A DNA stretch of 30,457 bases from JBHJOF01 sp050330055 (GTDB taxonomy: Bacteria; Pseudomonadota; Alphaproteobacteria; Kiloniellales; JAKSDN01): the NCBI GenBank assembly GCA_050330055.1, contig JBHJOF010000092.1:1-30457 (forward strand), given 5' to 3'. Under the pieces are notes generated by a model. That model was not told where the DNA came from. It saw nothing but the letters and a program-made list of their open reading frames with translations, and ran no database searches. Position 1 is the stretch's first letter; each line of letters starts with the position of its first letter. The translations under genes were made by a program, and so were the position numbers. Positions 1 through 8,779 of the stretch are shown here, one piece after another.

Positions 1-2
1 GC

Positions 3-383
3 AACCGCGAGCGCGCCGCCGCCTTCCGCCTGGCGCTCGACGACCCGGACCCGCGCGCGCGGCGCATCGAACGCCTGGCCAACTGGCGCGCCCGCAGGCT
101 CGGCCTGTCCTACGGCGACCAGGGCCTGTTCATCGCGCGCGCCTTCTATGACTCCCTGGGCGGCTTCCGGCCGCTGCCGCTGATGGAGGACGTCGACTTG
201 GTGCGCCGAATCGGACGCGGTCGCATGGCTCAGCTCGACTGCGATTTGCTGACCTCGGCGGCCCGCTACCGCCAAGGCGGTTGGTGGGGCGGCTGGTGGG
301 GCCGGCCGCTGCGCAATCTCTCGCTGCTGTCAGCCTACTTCCTCGGCGTGCCTCCGGCCGTGCTGCAGCGCTATTACGAATGA
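3..383 (+). CDS. Glycosyltransferase family 2, TIGR04283-type, C-terminal part (5' end outside window)
   Basis: The reading frame is open from the window edge to a TGA at 381-383, giving the last 126 residues. The visible part contains a short acidic patch and then RFLNW-like and LPLMEDVDL segments, where the ED pair sits in the position of the catalytic acid of GT-A fold enzymes. It ends in a Trp/Gly-rich membrane-proximal tail (GGWWGGWWGRP). This tail and the immediate partner gene match the 'rSAM/selenodomain-associated transferase 2' family (TIGR04283), which is also annotated in arsenosugar biosynthesis contexts. It overlaps the next gene by an ATGA, so the two are translationally coupled. 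The acceptor cannot be deduced. The family call rests on the fragment plus its neighbour. Confidence 0.8.
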   Translation, partial: NRERAAAFRLALDDPDPRARRIERLANWRARRLGLSYGDQGLFIARAFYDSLGGFRPLPLMEDVDLVRRIGRGRMAQLDCDLLTSAARYRQGGWWGGWWGRPLRNLSLLSAYFLGVPPAVLQRYYE

Positions 384-991
384 GCAGCACGAACGCGTGC
401 CATCTCGTGATCTTCACCCGCGCGCCACGCTTCGGCACAGTGAAGAAGCGCCTGGCGCGCGACATCGGCGCGCTCGCCGCCTGGCAGTTCCACCGCGGTA
501 CCACGGCCAGGCTGCTGCGCCGCGTCGCACGCGATCCGCGCTGGCGCACCTGGCTCGCGGTGACGCCCGACAACGCCGCCCGTGCGGGCAGCGGCCTCTG
601 GCCCGGCCCCTACCATGTCATGGCGCAAGGCCCCGGCGATCTCGGCCAGCGCATGGGCCGCGTGCTGCAAGCGCTGCCGCGCGGTCCAGTCGTCATCGTC
701 GGCAGCGACATCCCCGGCATCGAAAGGCAGCACGTCGCGCAGGCCTTCCGCGCGCTCGGCCGCCACGACTGGGTGATCGGCCCGGCTGCCGACGGCGGCT
801 ACTGGCTGATCGGCGCAAAACGCCGCCCGGGTCTGCGCCTGCCCTTTGCCGGTGTCGCCTGGGGCGGCCCTGAGGTGCGCGCGCAGACCCTCTCCAACCT
901 CAGCGGCCACTCCGTCGCGCACTTGGAAGAGCTGATCGACATCGATCACGGCGCCGACCTGGAGCGCTGGCGCCGCGAGTGCCCGAGCTGA
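380..991 (+). CDS. TIGR04282-type transferase (DUF2064 family)
   Basis: This 203-residue protein starts at the ATG at 380, which overlaps the upstream TGA. A longer in-frame extension to 281 would run far into the previous gene and is rejected. It has an N-terminal nucleotide-sugar-type segment (HLVIFTRAPRFGTVKKRLA), a central GSDIPGI acidic motif and ADGGYWLIG near residue 137, all typical of the DUF2064/CofC-like nucleotidyl or glycosyl transferase fold. TIGR04282 and TIGR04283 proteins usually occur side by side. They were named for co-occurrence with a radical-SAM/selenodomain protein and are now often annotated in arsenosugar synthesis. No radical-SAM gene lies in this window; it could lie to the left. 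The substrate is not shown by the sequence. Confidence 0.85.
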   Translation: MSSTNACHLVIFTRAPRFGTVKKRLARDIGALAAWQFHRGTTARLLRRVARDPRWRTWLAVTPDNAARAGSGLWPGPYHVMAQGPGDLGQRMGRVLQALPRGPVVIVGSDIPGIERQHVAQAFRALGRHDWVIGPAADGGYWLIGAKRRPGLRLPFAGVAWGGPEVRAQTLSNLSGHSVAHLEELIDIDHGADLERWRRECPS

Positions 992-1024
992 CAAAACGGA
1001 CCTCACAGAAACTGCAAACGTGAA

Positions 1025-1198
1025 CCCCCTCACCCGGTTCGCTGAATGACTTGCACGGCTTGCGCCGCACAAGTCATGGCGAACCGCCCTCTCCCGCTCG
1101 GGGGAGAGGGAACAAAATGGCGGCGCCTTGTTTGTTTTCCCTCTCCCTCGGAGGGGAGAGGGAGGGGCCCATCGCGCAAGCGATGGGAGGGTGAGGGT
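1025..1198. repeat. Modular hairpin cassette, copy 1
   Basis: This GC-rich palindromic block lies between two convergent genes. It opens with CCCTCACCC, followed by a long imperfect hairpin (1036-1085, arms GGTTCGC..ATGACTTG). Next come CCCTCTCCC paired with GGGGAGAGGG (1087-1110), a short unique spacer, and a second CCCTCTCCC/GGGGAGAGGG pair (1139-1162). It closes with a perfect hairpin, CCCATCGC-gcaa-GCGATGGG (1168-1187), followed by AGGGTGAGGG. The same architecture recurs at 25488-25635 and, more degraded, at 4790-4911. It might act as a bidirectional terminator between the convergent genes. There is no U-tract. Confidence 0.85.
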
Positions 1199-1260
1199 GA
1201 CCGCGCGTAAGCGCCAAGAATAGGGAAAGAACGTGATACGTTCTACATACCGCGCCCGCG

Positions 1261-1806
1261 CTAACCCGCCGCCTTCAAATGCTCCTGCAAGCGCGGCATG
1301 AGCTCGACCAGGTTGCAGGGGCGGTGGCGGACGTCGAGCTGGAAGCGCAGAATCTCGTTCCAGGCGTCCTTGCAGGCGCCGGGCGAGCCGGGCAGAGCGA
1401 AGAGATAGGTGCCGCCGGCGACGCCGCCCAAGGCGCGGCTCTGCATCGCCGAGGTGCCGACGGTCTTGTAGCTGACCCAGCGGAACAGCTCGCCGAAGCC
1501 CTCGATCTCCTTTTCCAGCACTGCCTTGAAGGCCTCCGGCGTGACGTCGCGGCCGGTCAGGCCCGTGCCGCCGGTGGTGATGACCACGTCGATGGCCGCA
1601 TCAGCGATGTAGGTCCTGAGGCGTTCGGCGATGACCGGCGCTTCGTCGCGCAGCACGTCACGCTTGACCACGCGGTGGCCGTCGGCCATGGCCAAATCCT
1701 CGAGGAGCTGGCCCGACTTGTCCTCTTTCAGGCTTCGCGTGTCCGAGACCGTCAGGATCGCGATGTTGACCGGGACGAAGGCTCGGCTCTCGTCAATTTT
1801 TGGCAT
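1261..1806 (-). CDS. moaB: Molybdenum cofactor biosynthesis protein B
   Basis: This 181-residue protein belongs to the MoaB/Mog family, which adenylylates molybdopterin or supports molybdenum insertion in Moco synthesis in the cytoplasm. It shows the opening strand VNIAILTVSDTR, the pterin-binding signature TTGGTGLTGRDVTPEAF in the middle, and GGTYLFALPGSPGACKDAW towards the C-terminus. I chose the ATG at 1806 (MPKIDESRAF), which lies inside the end of the lytic transglycosylase gene and overlaps it by 14 bases. An upstream in-frame start would extend the overlap without adding conserved residues. The overlap implies co-transcription with the transglycosylase. The length is normal for MoaB. 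Confidence 0.95.
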   Translation of the reverse strand: MPKIDESRAFVPVNIAILTVSDTRSLKEDKSGQLLEDLAMADGHRVVKRDVLRDEAPVIAERLRTYIADAAIDVVITTGGTGLTGRDVTPEAFKAVLEKEIEGFGELFRWVSYKTVGTSAMQSRALGGVAGGTYLFALPGSPGACKDAWNEILRFQLDVRHRPCNLVELMPRLQEHLKAAG

Positions 1807-3634
1807 GCTTGGCGACATCTCGCGTGAGTGCGTCAAGCGCTATGTATTGCGGCCAGGCACCGGAGGCAAGGGCGTCGAGCTCCGGCGTCGGCTGGCCGAG
1901 CCGCGCGCGATAGATCCAGAAGTTGGTCAAGACGCGCTCGATGAAGATGCGGGTTTCGGCCGAGGGCAGGCTCTCGATGAAGAGCAGCGGGTCCTCTTCC
2001 TCGCCCATGCGCCGCTTCCACTTGTCGAGGTTGCCGGGCCCGCCGTTGTAGGCGGCGGCGAGGTGGAAGAGGTCGCCGTCAATCCCCTTGTGGCCCAAGA
2101 GGTGCGCCAGATAGCGCTGGCCGATGTCGGTGTTGAGCTCGGGGTCGAGCAGCTTGCCTTCCTGGCCGTTGTCGAACTTGCGCTTGGCGATGAAGGCGGC
2201 GGTCTGCGGCATGAGCTGCATCAGGCCGAGGGCGCCCTGCTTGCTGGCGGCCTCCGGGTTGAACTGCGACTCGTAGCGCATGAAGGCATAGACCAGCGCG
2301 CGGTCGACCTGGAAGCCTTCCTTCGGCGCCCAGGGCGGCAGCGGATAGAGCCCGGCTTCGAGGCCGCCGCGCTCACTGACGCGGCTGTCGCCGATCAGCC
2401 GGTTGGCCAGCCGGTAGGACAGGCTGGGGATGCCGGCCTCCTCGGCCAGGGCGAGCAGGGCGGCGGCCAGCTCCGGATCGCGGCTGCGCGCCAGGAGGAT
2501 CATCTCGTGCTCCGCCAGCGCCTGCTGATCGATCTGCATCAGGGCCAGCATGCGACGGCTCTGCGGTGTCGCGACGAGGCGGCCGATCAAACCCTTGCTG
2601 AGGCGCGGCGAACGGAAGTCGAAGGGCAGCTTCATGCCGAGTGAGCGGTGCGCCAACAGGCCATAGAAGGTGCGCGGATACTCGGCGGCGGTCATGAACC
2701 AGCGGATGGTGTGGCCGGTGTGGCCGAGCTCGCGGTGCGCGCGGCCGGCCCAATAGGCGCCGGCCGCGGCCATCCAGGACGAGGTGCGCTCGGCCCGCGC
2801 CAGCTTCTCGAAGTGCTCGGCGGCCTGGGCCAGCTCGCCGAGGCGCCAGGCGGCCAGGCCGGCGATCCAGTGGGACGAGGGCATCTGCGTGCCGGAGCGT
2901 GCCGCGGCCTGCTCGGCCAGCACCAGGGCCTTCGCGTGGTCGCCATAGAGGTAGAGCCCGTTGGCGACGCGGGCGTAACCCCAGTCGAGCTCGGCCGGGT
3001 CGAACAGCGCCACGACCTCGTCGCTCTCCAGCAGCTCCAGGGTCGCGGTGAAGCGCTGCGCCGCCACGTTCTGCAGCACCACGGACTTGATCGCACGCAC
3101 CCGCTCGCCGGTCGCCTGGTCGCGCTCCTGGCTTGGGCGATAGGGCTGGGCCCGGCCGTCGGCGGCGGCCGGCACTCCGGTCGAAGGCAACGCCGGCTCC
3201 GGCGGCGCGGCCGCGCCCTGCGGCAGGCGCCTGAGGGCAAGCTTGTAAATGCGCTCGGCATCCGGATGATCGGCATAGTGCGCCAGCCAGTCACTCAGCT
3301 CCTCAAAGGTCGAGCGGTGCGCCGTCGGATGGAGATAGCGCTGCGCCAGCACATGGCCCAGCAGCAGCCGGTTGCCGAGCTGGGCGATGCGCTGGTCGGC
3401 GGCGGCCATGTCACCGGCCTCCTGCAGCGCGAAGATGTCGCGGTAGAGCGTGGCGTCGCGCGCGGTCAGCACGACCGGCAGGCCTTCCGGACCGAGCGGG
3501 CTGCCGTCGAGCAGCGCGGCGGTCGAAGTCCGCGAGGAAGACAGAGAATCGGCGCCGACTGCAGTCAGCGGCGCCAGGATCGAGAAGACGAACAGAAATA
3601 AAGTGCGGCTCGCCGATCTAGCCCATCGCACCAA
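1793..3634 (-). CDS. Soluble-type lytic murein transglycosylase (GH23, SLT family)
   Basis: This 613-residue exported enzyme cleaves the MurNAc-GlcNAc bond of peptidoglycan to yield 1,6-anhydro ends. A Sec signal peptide covers about residues 1-28 (hydrophobic LFLFVFSILAPLTAVGA). A long helical, Slt70-like superhelical region follows, then the GH23 catalytic domain from about residue 440. The catalytic Glu is Glu455 in YESQFNP, followed by GALGLMQLMPQTA and AAAYNGGPGNLDKW. The start appears to be TTG at 3634 (a GTG three bases downstream is also possible), preceded by GGGGGGAG about nine bases away. It overlaps moaB at its 3' end. Neighbours suggest only shared transcription, not shared function. 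Confidence 0.93.
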   Translation of the reverse strand: MVRWARSASRTLFLFVFSILAPLTAVGADSLSSSRTSTAALLDGSPLGPEGLPVVLTARDATLYRDIFALQEAGDMAAADQRIAQLGNRLLLGHVLAQRYLHPTAHRSTFEELSDWLAHYADHPDAERIYKLALRRLPQGAAAPPEPALPSTGVPAAADGRAQPYRPSQERDQATGERVRAIKSVVLQNVAAQRFTATLELLESDEVVALFDPAELDWGYARVANGLYLYGDHAKALVLAEQAAARSGTQMPSSHWIAGLAAWRLGELAQAAEHFEKLARAERTSSWMAAAGAYWAGRAHRELGHTGHTIRWFMTAAEYPRTFYGLLAHRSLGMKLPFDFRSPRLSKGLIGRLVATPQSRRMLALMQIDQQALAEHEMILLARSRDPELAAALLALAEEAGIPSLSYRLANRLIGDSRVSERGGLEAGLYPLPPWAPKEGFQVDRALVYAFMRYESQFNPEAASKQGALGLMQLMPQTAAFIAKRKFDNGQEGKLLDPELNTDIGQRYLAHLLGHKGIDGDLFHLAAAYNGGPGNLDKWKRRMGEEEDPLLFIESLPSAETRIFIERVLTNFWIYRARLGQPTPELDALASGAWPQYIALDALTRDVAKHAKN

Positions 3635-3795
3635 GACGGATTACTCCCCCCATTGAAGGAACGGGCGACCCTAGCCGAAGCGTACCGGCCCGGCAACTCG
3701 GCAGCTGTAGTAAAATTAAGGCCCTGTTAACCTTCGTAAATGGGCTGGTCCCGGGTTGGCGACGTAAGCGCAAGATCGTACGTGCGTACTTCGCC

Positions 3796-4686
3796 TCAGG
3801 GTTGGGAGGCCTGACCCGCGAGCGGATCCCGGCCACTCTTGAAGGCCTCCTGGAAGCGCAGCAGGTCCTGCCACGCGAGGCGCTTCTGCGCCGGCTGACG
3901 CAGCAGATAGGCCGGATGCAGGATCGGCAGCGCCGGAATCGGGCGCGGCAGCCCGGCGTGCTGGTAGTAGCGCCAGTTGCCGCGCAACCTTAGGATGCCC
4001 TCGCTGCGGCCGAGCAGGGTCTTGGCCGAGATGCCGCCGGCCAGCAGCAGGTAGCGCGGGTCGACCAGCTCGATGTGGCGCTCGACGAAGGGCATGCAGG
4101 CGGCGATTTCGGCCGGCGTCGGCGTGCGGTTGCCGGGCGGCCGCCAGAACAGGACGTTGCTGATGTAGACCGTGGTGCGGTCGAGTCCGATGGCGGCCAG
4201 CATGCGATCGAGGAAGCGACCGGCCGGGCCGACGAAGGGCAGGCCCTGGCGGTCCTCCTCGGCGCCCGGCGCCTCGCCGATGATCATGACCTGGGCCTCG
4301 GGATTGCCGTCGGCGAAGCAGAGGCTGGTGGCAGTCGCCTTCAGCGGGCAACCCTCGAAGGCGGCCAGCGCCTCGCGCAGCTCGGCGACTGTGCGCGCCG
4401 CCGCCGCCAGCTCGCGCGCCGAGGCGATCACCGCCTCGGTGCCGGCCAGCGCGCGGGGCGCCGGACGCCAAGCGCCGGCCGCGGCGGCGGACCGAGCGGT
4501 TGGACCAGAGGGTGGTGGTGACGCCGGTTCAGTGGCGCGCCGCGAAGCTGGCGTTGCCGCTGCCGGGCCGGCCGGCGCAACGGGCGGCGCCAGGCGGTCG
4601 ACCGGCTGCTCGCCGATCGCCTCGTCGGCGCCCGCCTCGAGCTGCCAGCGCAGCGCGGCCAGGGCTGCGTTCCGCGTCTCCTGCAT
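3796..4686 (-). CDS. Uracil-DNA glycosylase, family-4-like, with incomplete Fe-S cysteine set
   Basis: This 296-residue protein removes uracil from DNA to begin base excision repair. Residues 1-80 are an Ala/Pro-rich low-complexity leader. The glycosylase domain follows with motif A GEAPGAEED at 138-145 and QGLPFVGPAGRFLDRML. It also has NVLFWRPPGNRTPTPAE around 178-192 and the second active-site motif HPAYLLRQP at 257-265. Family-4 enzymes normally hold a [4Fe-4S] cluster with C-x2-C and a later C-x(~15)-C. Here only Cys113 and Cys197 remain; the partner positions are Lys116 and Trp181. Cluster binding of the standard kind is therefore unlikely. It lies 161 bases downstream of the transglycosylase start, on the same strand. 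Confidence 0.9.
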   Translation of the reverse strand: MQETRNAALAALRWQLEAGADEAIGEQPVDRLAPPVAPAGPAAATPASRRATEPASPPPSGPTARSAAAAGAWRPAPRALAGTEAVIASARELAAAARTVAELREALAAFEGCPLKATATSLCFADGNPEAQVMIIGEAPGAEEDRQGLPFVGPAGRFLDRMLAAIGLDRTTVYISNVLFWRPPGNRTPTPAEIAACMPFVERHIELVDPRYLLLAGGISAKTLLGRSEGILRLRGNWRYYQHAGLPRPIPALPILHPAYLLRQPAQKRLAWQDLLRFQEAFKSGRDPLAGQASQP

Positions 4687-4789
4687 GCGACAAGGCTAGC
4701 ACCCTGTCCCGCCGCCGCCCAGCCGACCTGTAATCACGACTGTCCGGTTTAGAAGACGCATGCGCTTTCCGTTGTTCGCCTTGTTGACG

Positions 4790-4911
4790 CCCCCCTCCCT
4801 AACCCTCCCCCTCGAGGGGGGAGGGAAATGTAAGCCGCTGCGGCACCTTAGTTTGCCTCCCCCCTCGAGGGGGAGGCCCAGGGGATCAACGCGCGCAGCG
4901 CCGGAGGGGGG
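4790..4911. repeat. Modular hairpin cassette, copy 2 (degraded)
   Basis: This block occupies the first part of the 503-base gap between the divergent glycosylase and ETF-QO genes. It contains two C/G-rich inverted repeats centred on TCGA (4803-4825 and 4856-4876), separated by about 30 unique bases. It is flanked by CCCTCCCTAA on the left and a GGAGGGGGG run on the right, which mirrors the two-arm layout of copies 1 and 3. The outer variable hairpins are not preserved here. The rest of the gap (4912-5189) holds no convincing gene. A short hairpin CCCCC-att-GGGGG at 5159-5171 sits just before the ETF-QO ribosome binding site. Confidence 0.7.
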
Positions 4912-5189
4912 CTGGCGCGAAGCGCCCAAAGAGCACATCAGCAAAGCCTGTCTCTATTGTGCCGCAAGGGTCACACCGCCCGATGCAACAAGGCATTACA
5001 ACAGATCGCCGACGGCTCAACCGGACAGCTGTGGCGCGTAACGACGCTCCAGCCCAAAGCGTTGTCTTTGTCGGACAAGTTTGCTGGTCTGTGGCATGAG
5101 TAAAGTGCCGCGCCGCCGCGTCCGGCCGGAGGTGAGCGCCAACGAGATAAGCCGGCAGCCCCCATTGGGGGGCCTGTGGGGGAGATCGC

Positions 5190-6842
5190 ATGGAACGCGA
5201 GTTCATGGAGTACGACGTGGTGATCGTCGGCGCCGGCCCGGCCGGCCTGGCGGCTGCGATCCGCCTGCGCCAGCTCTCCGCCGAGAGCGGGCACGAGGTC
5301 AGCGTCTGCGTGCTGGAGAAGGGCTCCGAGGTGGGCGCCCATATCCTGTCGGGCGCCGTCTTCGAGCCGCGTGCGCTCAACGAGCTGATCCCCGACTGGC
5401 AGGACAAGGGCGCGCCCTTGAACGCGCCGGTCAGCGAGGAGCGCTTCCTCTTCCTGACCGAGAAGGGCTCGATCAGCTTTCCGGTCTGGGCGCTGCCGCC
5501 GCAGATGCACAATCACGGCAACTATGTGATCTCGCTCGGCAACCTCTGCCGCTGGCTGGGCGAGCAGGCCGAATCGCTGGGCGCCGAGATCTATCCCGGC
5601 TTCGCCGCCGCCGAGGTGCTCACCGACGATCAGGGCCGTGTCACCGGCGTCGCCACCGGCGACATGGGCATCGGCCGCGACGGCCAGCAGAAGGACAGCT
5701 ATCAGCCCGGCATGGAGCTGCGCGCCAGGTACACCCTTTTCGCCGAGGGCTGCCGCGGCTCGCTGACCAAGACGCTGTTCGAGCGCTTCGACCTGCGCCG
5801 CGACTGCGACCCGCAACCCTTCGGCATCGGCCTGAAGGAGCTGTGGCAGCTCGATCCGGCGCAGCACAAGCAGGGCCTGGTGATCCACACCGCCGGCTGG
5901 CCGATGGACGGCAAAACCTACGGCGGCTCCTTCATCTATCACCTGGAGGACAACCAGGCCTACGTCGGCTACGTGGTCGGGCTCGACTACGAGAACCCGC
6001 ACCTCTCGCCCTTCGAGGAGCTGCAGCGCTTCAAGACCCACCCGGCGATCCGCCCCATGCTGGAGGGCGGCAAGCGAATCGCCTATGGCGCCCGCGCGCT
6101 GAACGAGGGCGGGCTGCAGGCGATTCCCAAGCTGGTGTTTCCCGGCGGCGCACTGATCGGCTGCACCGCCGGCTTCCTCAACGTGCCCAAGATCAAGGGC
6201 AGCCACAACGCCATGAAGTCCGGCATGCTGGCCGCCGAGGCCGCACACGCGGCGCTCGCCGGCGGCGATGAAGGCTATGGCGTGTTGAGCGCCTATCCAG
6301 AGGCCTTCGAGAAGTCCTGGGTCCACGAGGAGCTGAACAAGGCGCGCAACTTCCGCCCCGCCTTCGCCAAGTGGGGCCTCTTGGGCGGCACGCTCTACGG
6401 CGGCCTCGACCTCAAGCTGCTCGGCGGCAAGGCGCCCTGGACCTTCCACCACAAGCACGGCGACCACGAGAGCCTGAAACCGGCCGACCAGATGCCGAAG
6501 ATCGACTACCCCAAGCCGGACGGCAAGATCACCTTCGACCGCCTGTCCTCGGTCTTCATCTCGAACACCAACCACGAGGAGGACCAGCCGGTCCACCTGC
6601 GGCTCAAGAACCCGAGCATCGCGGTCGAGCACAACCTGCGGCTCTACGACGCGCCGGAGCAGCGCTATTGCCCGGCCGGGGTCTACGAGATCCTGCGCGA
6701 CGACGACGGCTCCAATCCGCGCCTTCAGATCAACGCGCAGAACTGCGTGCACTGCAAGACCTGCGACATCAAGGATCCGCTGCAGAACATCGACTGGGTG
6801 ACGCCGGAAGGTGGCGGCGGGCCGAATTATCCCAATATGTGA
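5190..6842 (+). CDS. Electron transfer flavoprotein-ubiquinone oxidoreductase (ETF dehydrogenase)
   Basis: This 550-residue inner-membrane-associated flavoprotein passes electrons from reduced ETF (from acyl-CoA and amino-acid dehydrogenases) to ubiquinone. An FAD-binding Rossmann motif GAGPAG is at residues 14-19. The family-typical segments LEKGSEVGAHILSGAVFEPRAL and GGALIGCTAGFLNVPKIKG follow. The C-terminal ferredoxin-like region supplies four [4Fe-4S] ligands: Cys494, Cys519, Cys522 and Cys525 (NCVHCKTC). The start at 5190 is supported by GGGGGAG five bases upstream; an ATG at 5205 is an alternative. The length matches the bacterial family. A TPR lipoprotein and ispE follow on the same strand. 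Confidence 0.97.
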   Translation: MEREFMEYDVVIVGAGPAGLAAAIRLRQLSAESGHEVSVCVLEKGSEVGAHILSGAVFEPRALNELIPDWQDKGAPLNAPVSEERFLFLTEKGSISFPVWALPPQMHNHGNYVISLGNLCRWLGEQAESLGAEIYPGFAAAEVLTDDQGRVTGVATGDMGIGRDGQQKDSYQPGMELRARYTLFAEGCRGSLTKTLFERFDLRRDCDPQPFGIGLKELWQLDPAQHKQGLVIHTAGWPMDGKTYGGSFIYHLEDNQAYVGYVVGLDYENPHLSPFEELQRFKTHPAIRPMLEGGKRIAYGARALNEGGLQAIPKLVFPGGALIGCTAGFLNVPKIKGSHNAMKSGMLAAEAAHAALAGGDEGYGVLSAYPEAFEKSWVHEELNKARNFRPAFAKWGLLGGTLYGGLDLKLLGGKAPWTFHHKHGDHESLKPADQMPKIDYPKPDGKITFDRLSSVFISNTNHEEDQPVHLRLKNPSIAVEHNLRLYDAPEQRYCPAGVYEILRDDDGSNPRLQINAQNCVHCKTCDIKDPLQNIDWVTPEGGGGPNYPNM

Positions 6843-6978
6843 AGCCACCACGACGGGCTTTCGCCGCCCGGAAAGGGGCTCCGCCGGGCCGCAAGCGACC
6901 CGCCAAGGCCCGGAAACTGGCCGTTGTGGCTGGCCGGGGGCGTCGCTAGACTGCGCACTTCGGCGAAAGGAAACCGCC

Positions 6979-8775
6979 TTGCAGCAGCTTTACCCCTGTG
7001 CCGCGCCGGACAGCCGCCGGTCGCCGGCCCTCCTGTTTTCCCTTGCCTGTCTGGTCCCCCTGCTCGCCGCCTGCGGTGGCACCGCGCCGGCCGGCCCGGC
7101 CGGCAAGGCCGCGTCCGGCCCGCTGCTGGTCGCCGCCGCCGAGGGCGAAGCGCGCCTCGAGGGTATCGCTGTCGGCAGCTCGTCCTACGGGGACTACCTG
7201 GCCGGGCTGGTCGCCAGCAATCAGAACGACGTGACCGCCGCCGCCGACTTTCTGCTGCAGGTGCACAAGAGCGACCCTGCCAACTATGAGGTGCTGCGCA
7301 ACACCTTCTCGCTGGTCGCCGCCGACGGCCGCTACGCCGAGGCCGTGCGCCTGGCGCGCCGCATCGTCGAGATCGATCCGAATCTGACCACGGCCAACGT
7401 CGTGCTGGCGATCGACGCTATCGTGCGCGACGACAAGCAGGCCGGCATGGCGATCCTCGCCCAACTGCCCAAGACCGGGCTCAACACCATGGTCGTGCCG
7501 CTGCTGGCGAGCTGGATCTCGCTCGAAAAGGACGGCATCGAGGGCGCGCTGGCAGCGCTGGCGCCGCTGCAGGACACCGCCGGGCTGGCGACGCTCTATC
7601 ACATGCAGGCCGCGCTGCTGAACGACGTGGCCGGCCGCGTCGCCGAGGCGGAAGCGGCCTACAACGCTGCGCTCGAATCGGCGCCGCAGGCGTCGCTGCG
7701 TCTGGCCTGGCTCGCCGGCAACTTCTTCGAGCGGAAAGGTCAGCCCGAAGCCGCGAAGAATGCCTATCAAGGCTACCTGGCGGGCAACCCGGACTCGTTC
7801 CTATTCGAGAAGGCCTTCGCCCGCATCGAGGCCGGCACGCAGCCGGCACCGACCATTGGCGACTACCGGCACGGCCTGGCCGAGGCGCTGTTCAACCTGG
7901 CCAGCCTGCTGAGCCAGGAACGCGCAGAGCTGCTGGCAATGATCCATGTGCAACAGGCGCTGCGCCTGGAGTCGCGCTTCGAGGTGGGCAACCTGCTGCT
8001 CGGCGAGATCCTGCAGTCCCAGCGGCGCGGCAAGCAGGCGATCGCCGTCTACCGCAACATCGATCCGGCCTCGCCCTTCGCCTGGTCGGCGCGGCTGCGC
8101 ATTGCCGACGAGATGGAGCGCCTGGGGCGCAGCGCGGAGGCCATCGCCGAATTGGAGGCGCTGGCCCAGGAACGGACCGACCAGTACGAGCCGCTGTTTC
8201 GCATCGGCAACATCCTGCGCGTCGAGGAGCGCTTCAAGGAAGCCGTCGTCGCCTACGACCGCGGCTTCGAGCGCGTCAAGGGCTCCGAAGCGAGCCATTG
8301 GACTCTATTCTATTTCCGCGGCATCGCGCTGGAGCGGTCGGGCGAGTGGGAGCGCGCCGAGGCCGACTTCCTCAAGGCGCTCGAGCTGATGCCCGAGCAA
8401 CCCTACGTCATGAACTACCTGGCCTACTCCTGGGTCGAGCAGAGGCAGAACCTGGAAGAGGCGCAGCGCATGCTGATACGCGCGGTCGAGCTACGACCGA
8501 CCGACGGCTTCATCGTCGACAGCCTGGGCTGGGTCTACTATCGACTTCAGAAGTACGACGAGGCCGTGGCCCAGCTCGAGAAGGCAGTCGAGCTGCGGCC
8601 GCAGGATCCAGTGATCAACGACCATCTGGGTGACGCCTACTGGCGCGTCGGACGCAAGCAGGAAGCGCGCTTCCAGTGGCGCCGCGCGCTGAGTCTCGAC
8701 CCGGAGCCAGACGAGGTGCCGAAGATCGAGAACAAGCTCAAGCAGGGCCTCGTGGGCGACCCGGAGAACATCTGA
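6979..8775 (+). CDS. TPR-repeat lipoprotein
   Basis: I start this 598-residue protein at TTG 6979 because AAAGGAAA lies just upstream and the reading then opens with a lipoprotein signal. That signal is a charged n-region (RR at 13-14), a hydrophobic stretch (ALLFSLACLVPLLAAC) and a lipobox L29-A-A-Cys32. The rest is tandem tetratricopeptide-type helices, clearest in the C-terminal 200 residues (AEADFLKALELMPEQPYVMNYLAYSW, AVAQLEKAVELRPQDPVINDHLGDAYWR). It is probably a periplasm-facing scaffold anchored in the outer membrane. No enzymatic motif is visible. An open frame extends further upstream to 6811 but would overlap the ETF-QO end and lack the signal. It sits four bases before ispE, so an operon is likely. 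Confidence 0.88.
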   Translation: MQQLYPCAAPDSRRSPALLFSLACLVPLLAACGGTAPAGPAGKAASGPLLVAAAEGEARLEGIAVGSSSYGDYLAGLVASNQNDVTAAADFLLQVHKSDPANYEVLRNTFSLVAADGRYAEAVRLARRIVEIDPNLTTANVVLAIDAIVRDDKQAGMAILAQLPKTGLNTMVVPLLASWISLEKDGIEGALAALAPLQDTAGLATLYHMQAALLNDVAGRVAEAEAAYNAALESAPQASLRLAWLAGNFFERKGQPEAAKNAYQGYLAGNPDSFLFEKAFARIEAGTQPAPTIGDYRHGLAEALFNLASLLSQERAELLAMIHVQQALRLESRFEVGNLLLGEILQSQRRGKQAIAVYRNIDPASPFAWSARLRIADEMERLGRSAEAIAELEALAQERTDQYEPLFRIGNILRVEERFKEAVVAYDRGFERVKGSEASHWTLFYFRGIALERSGEWERAEADFLKALELMPEQPYVMNYLAYSWVEQRQNLEEAQRMLIRAVELRPTDGFIVDSLGWVYYRLQKYDEAVAQLEKAVELRPQDPVINDHLGDAYWRVGRKQEARFQWRRALSLDPEPDEVPKIENKLKQGLVGDPENI

Positions 8776-8779
8776 GCGC

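Noticed and set aside
1108..1140. GGAAC at 1108 as an EcfG-type stress promoter
   Set aside because: The -10 region at the right distance reads TTTG rather than CGTT, and no gene follows in that direction.
4971..6851. 626-codon open frame on the minus strand across the ETF-QO gene
   Set aside because: It is antisense to a clearly identified protein, has low-complexity Leu/Ala/Arg/Gly composition typical of GC-rich shadows, and shows no family motif.
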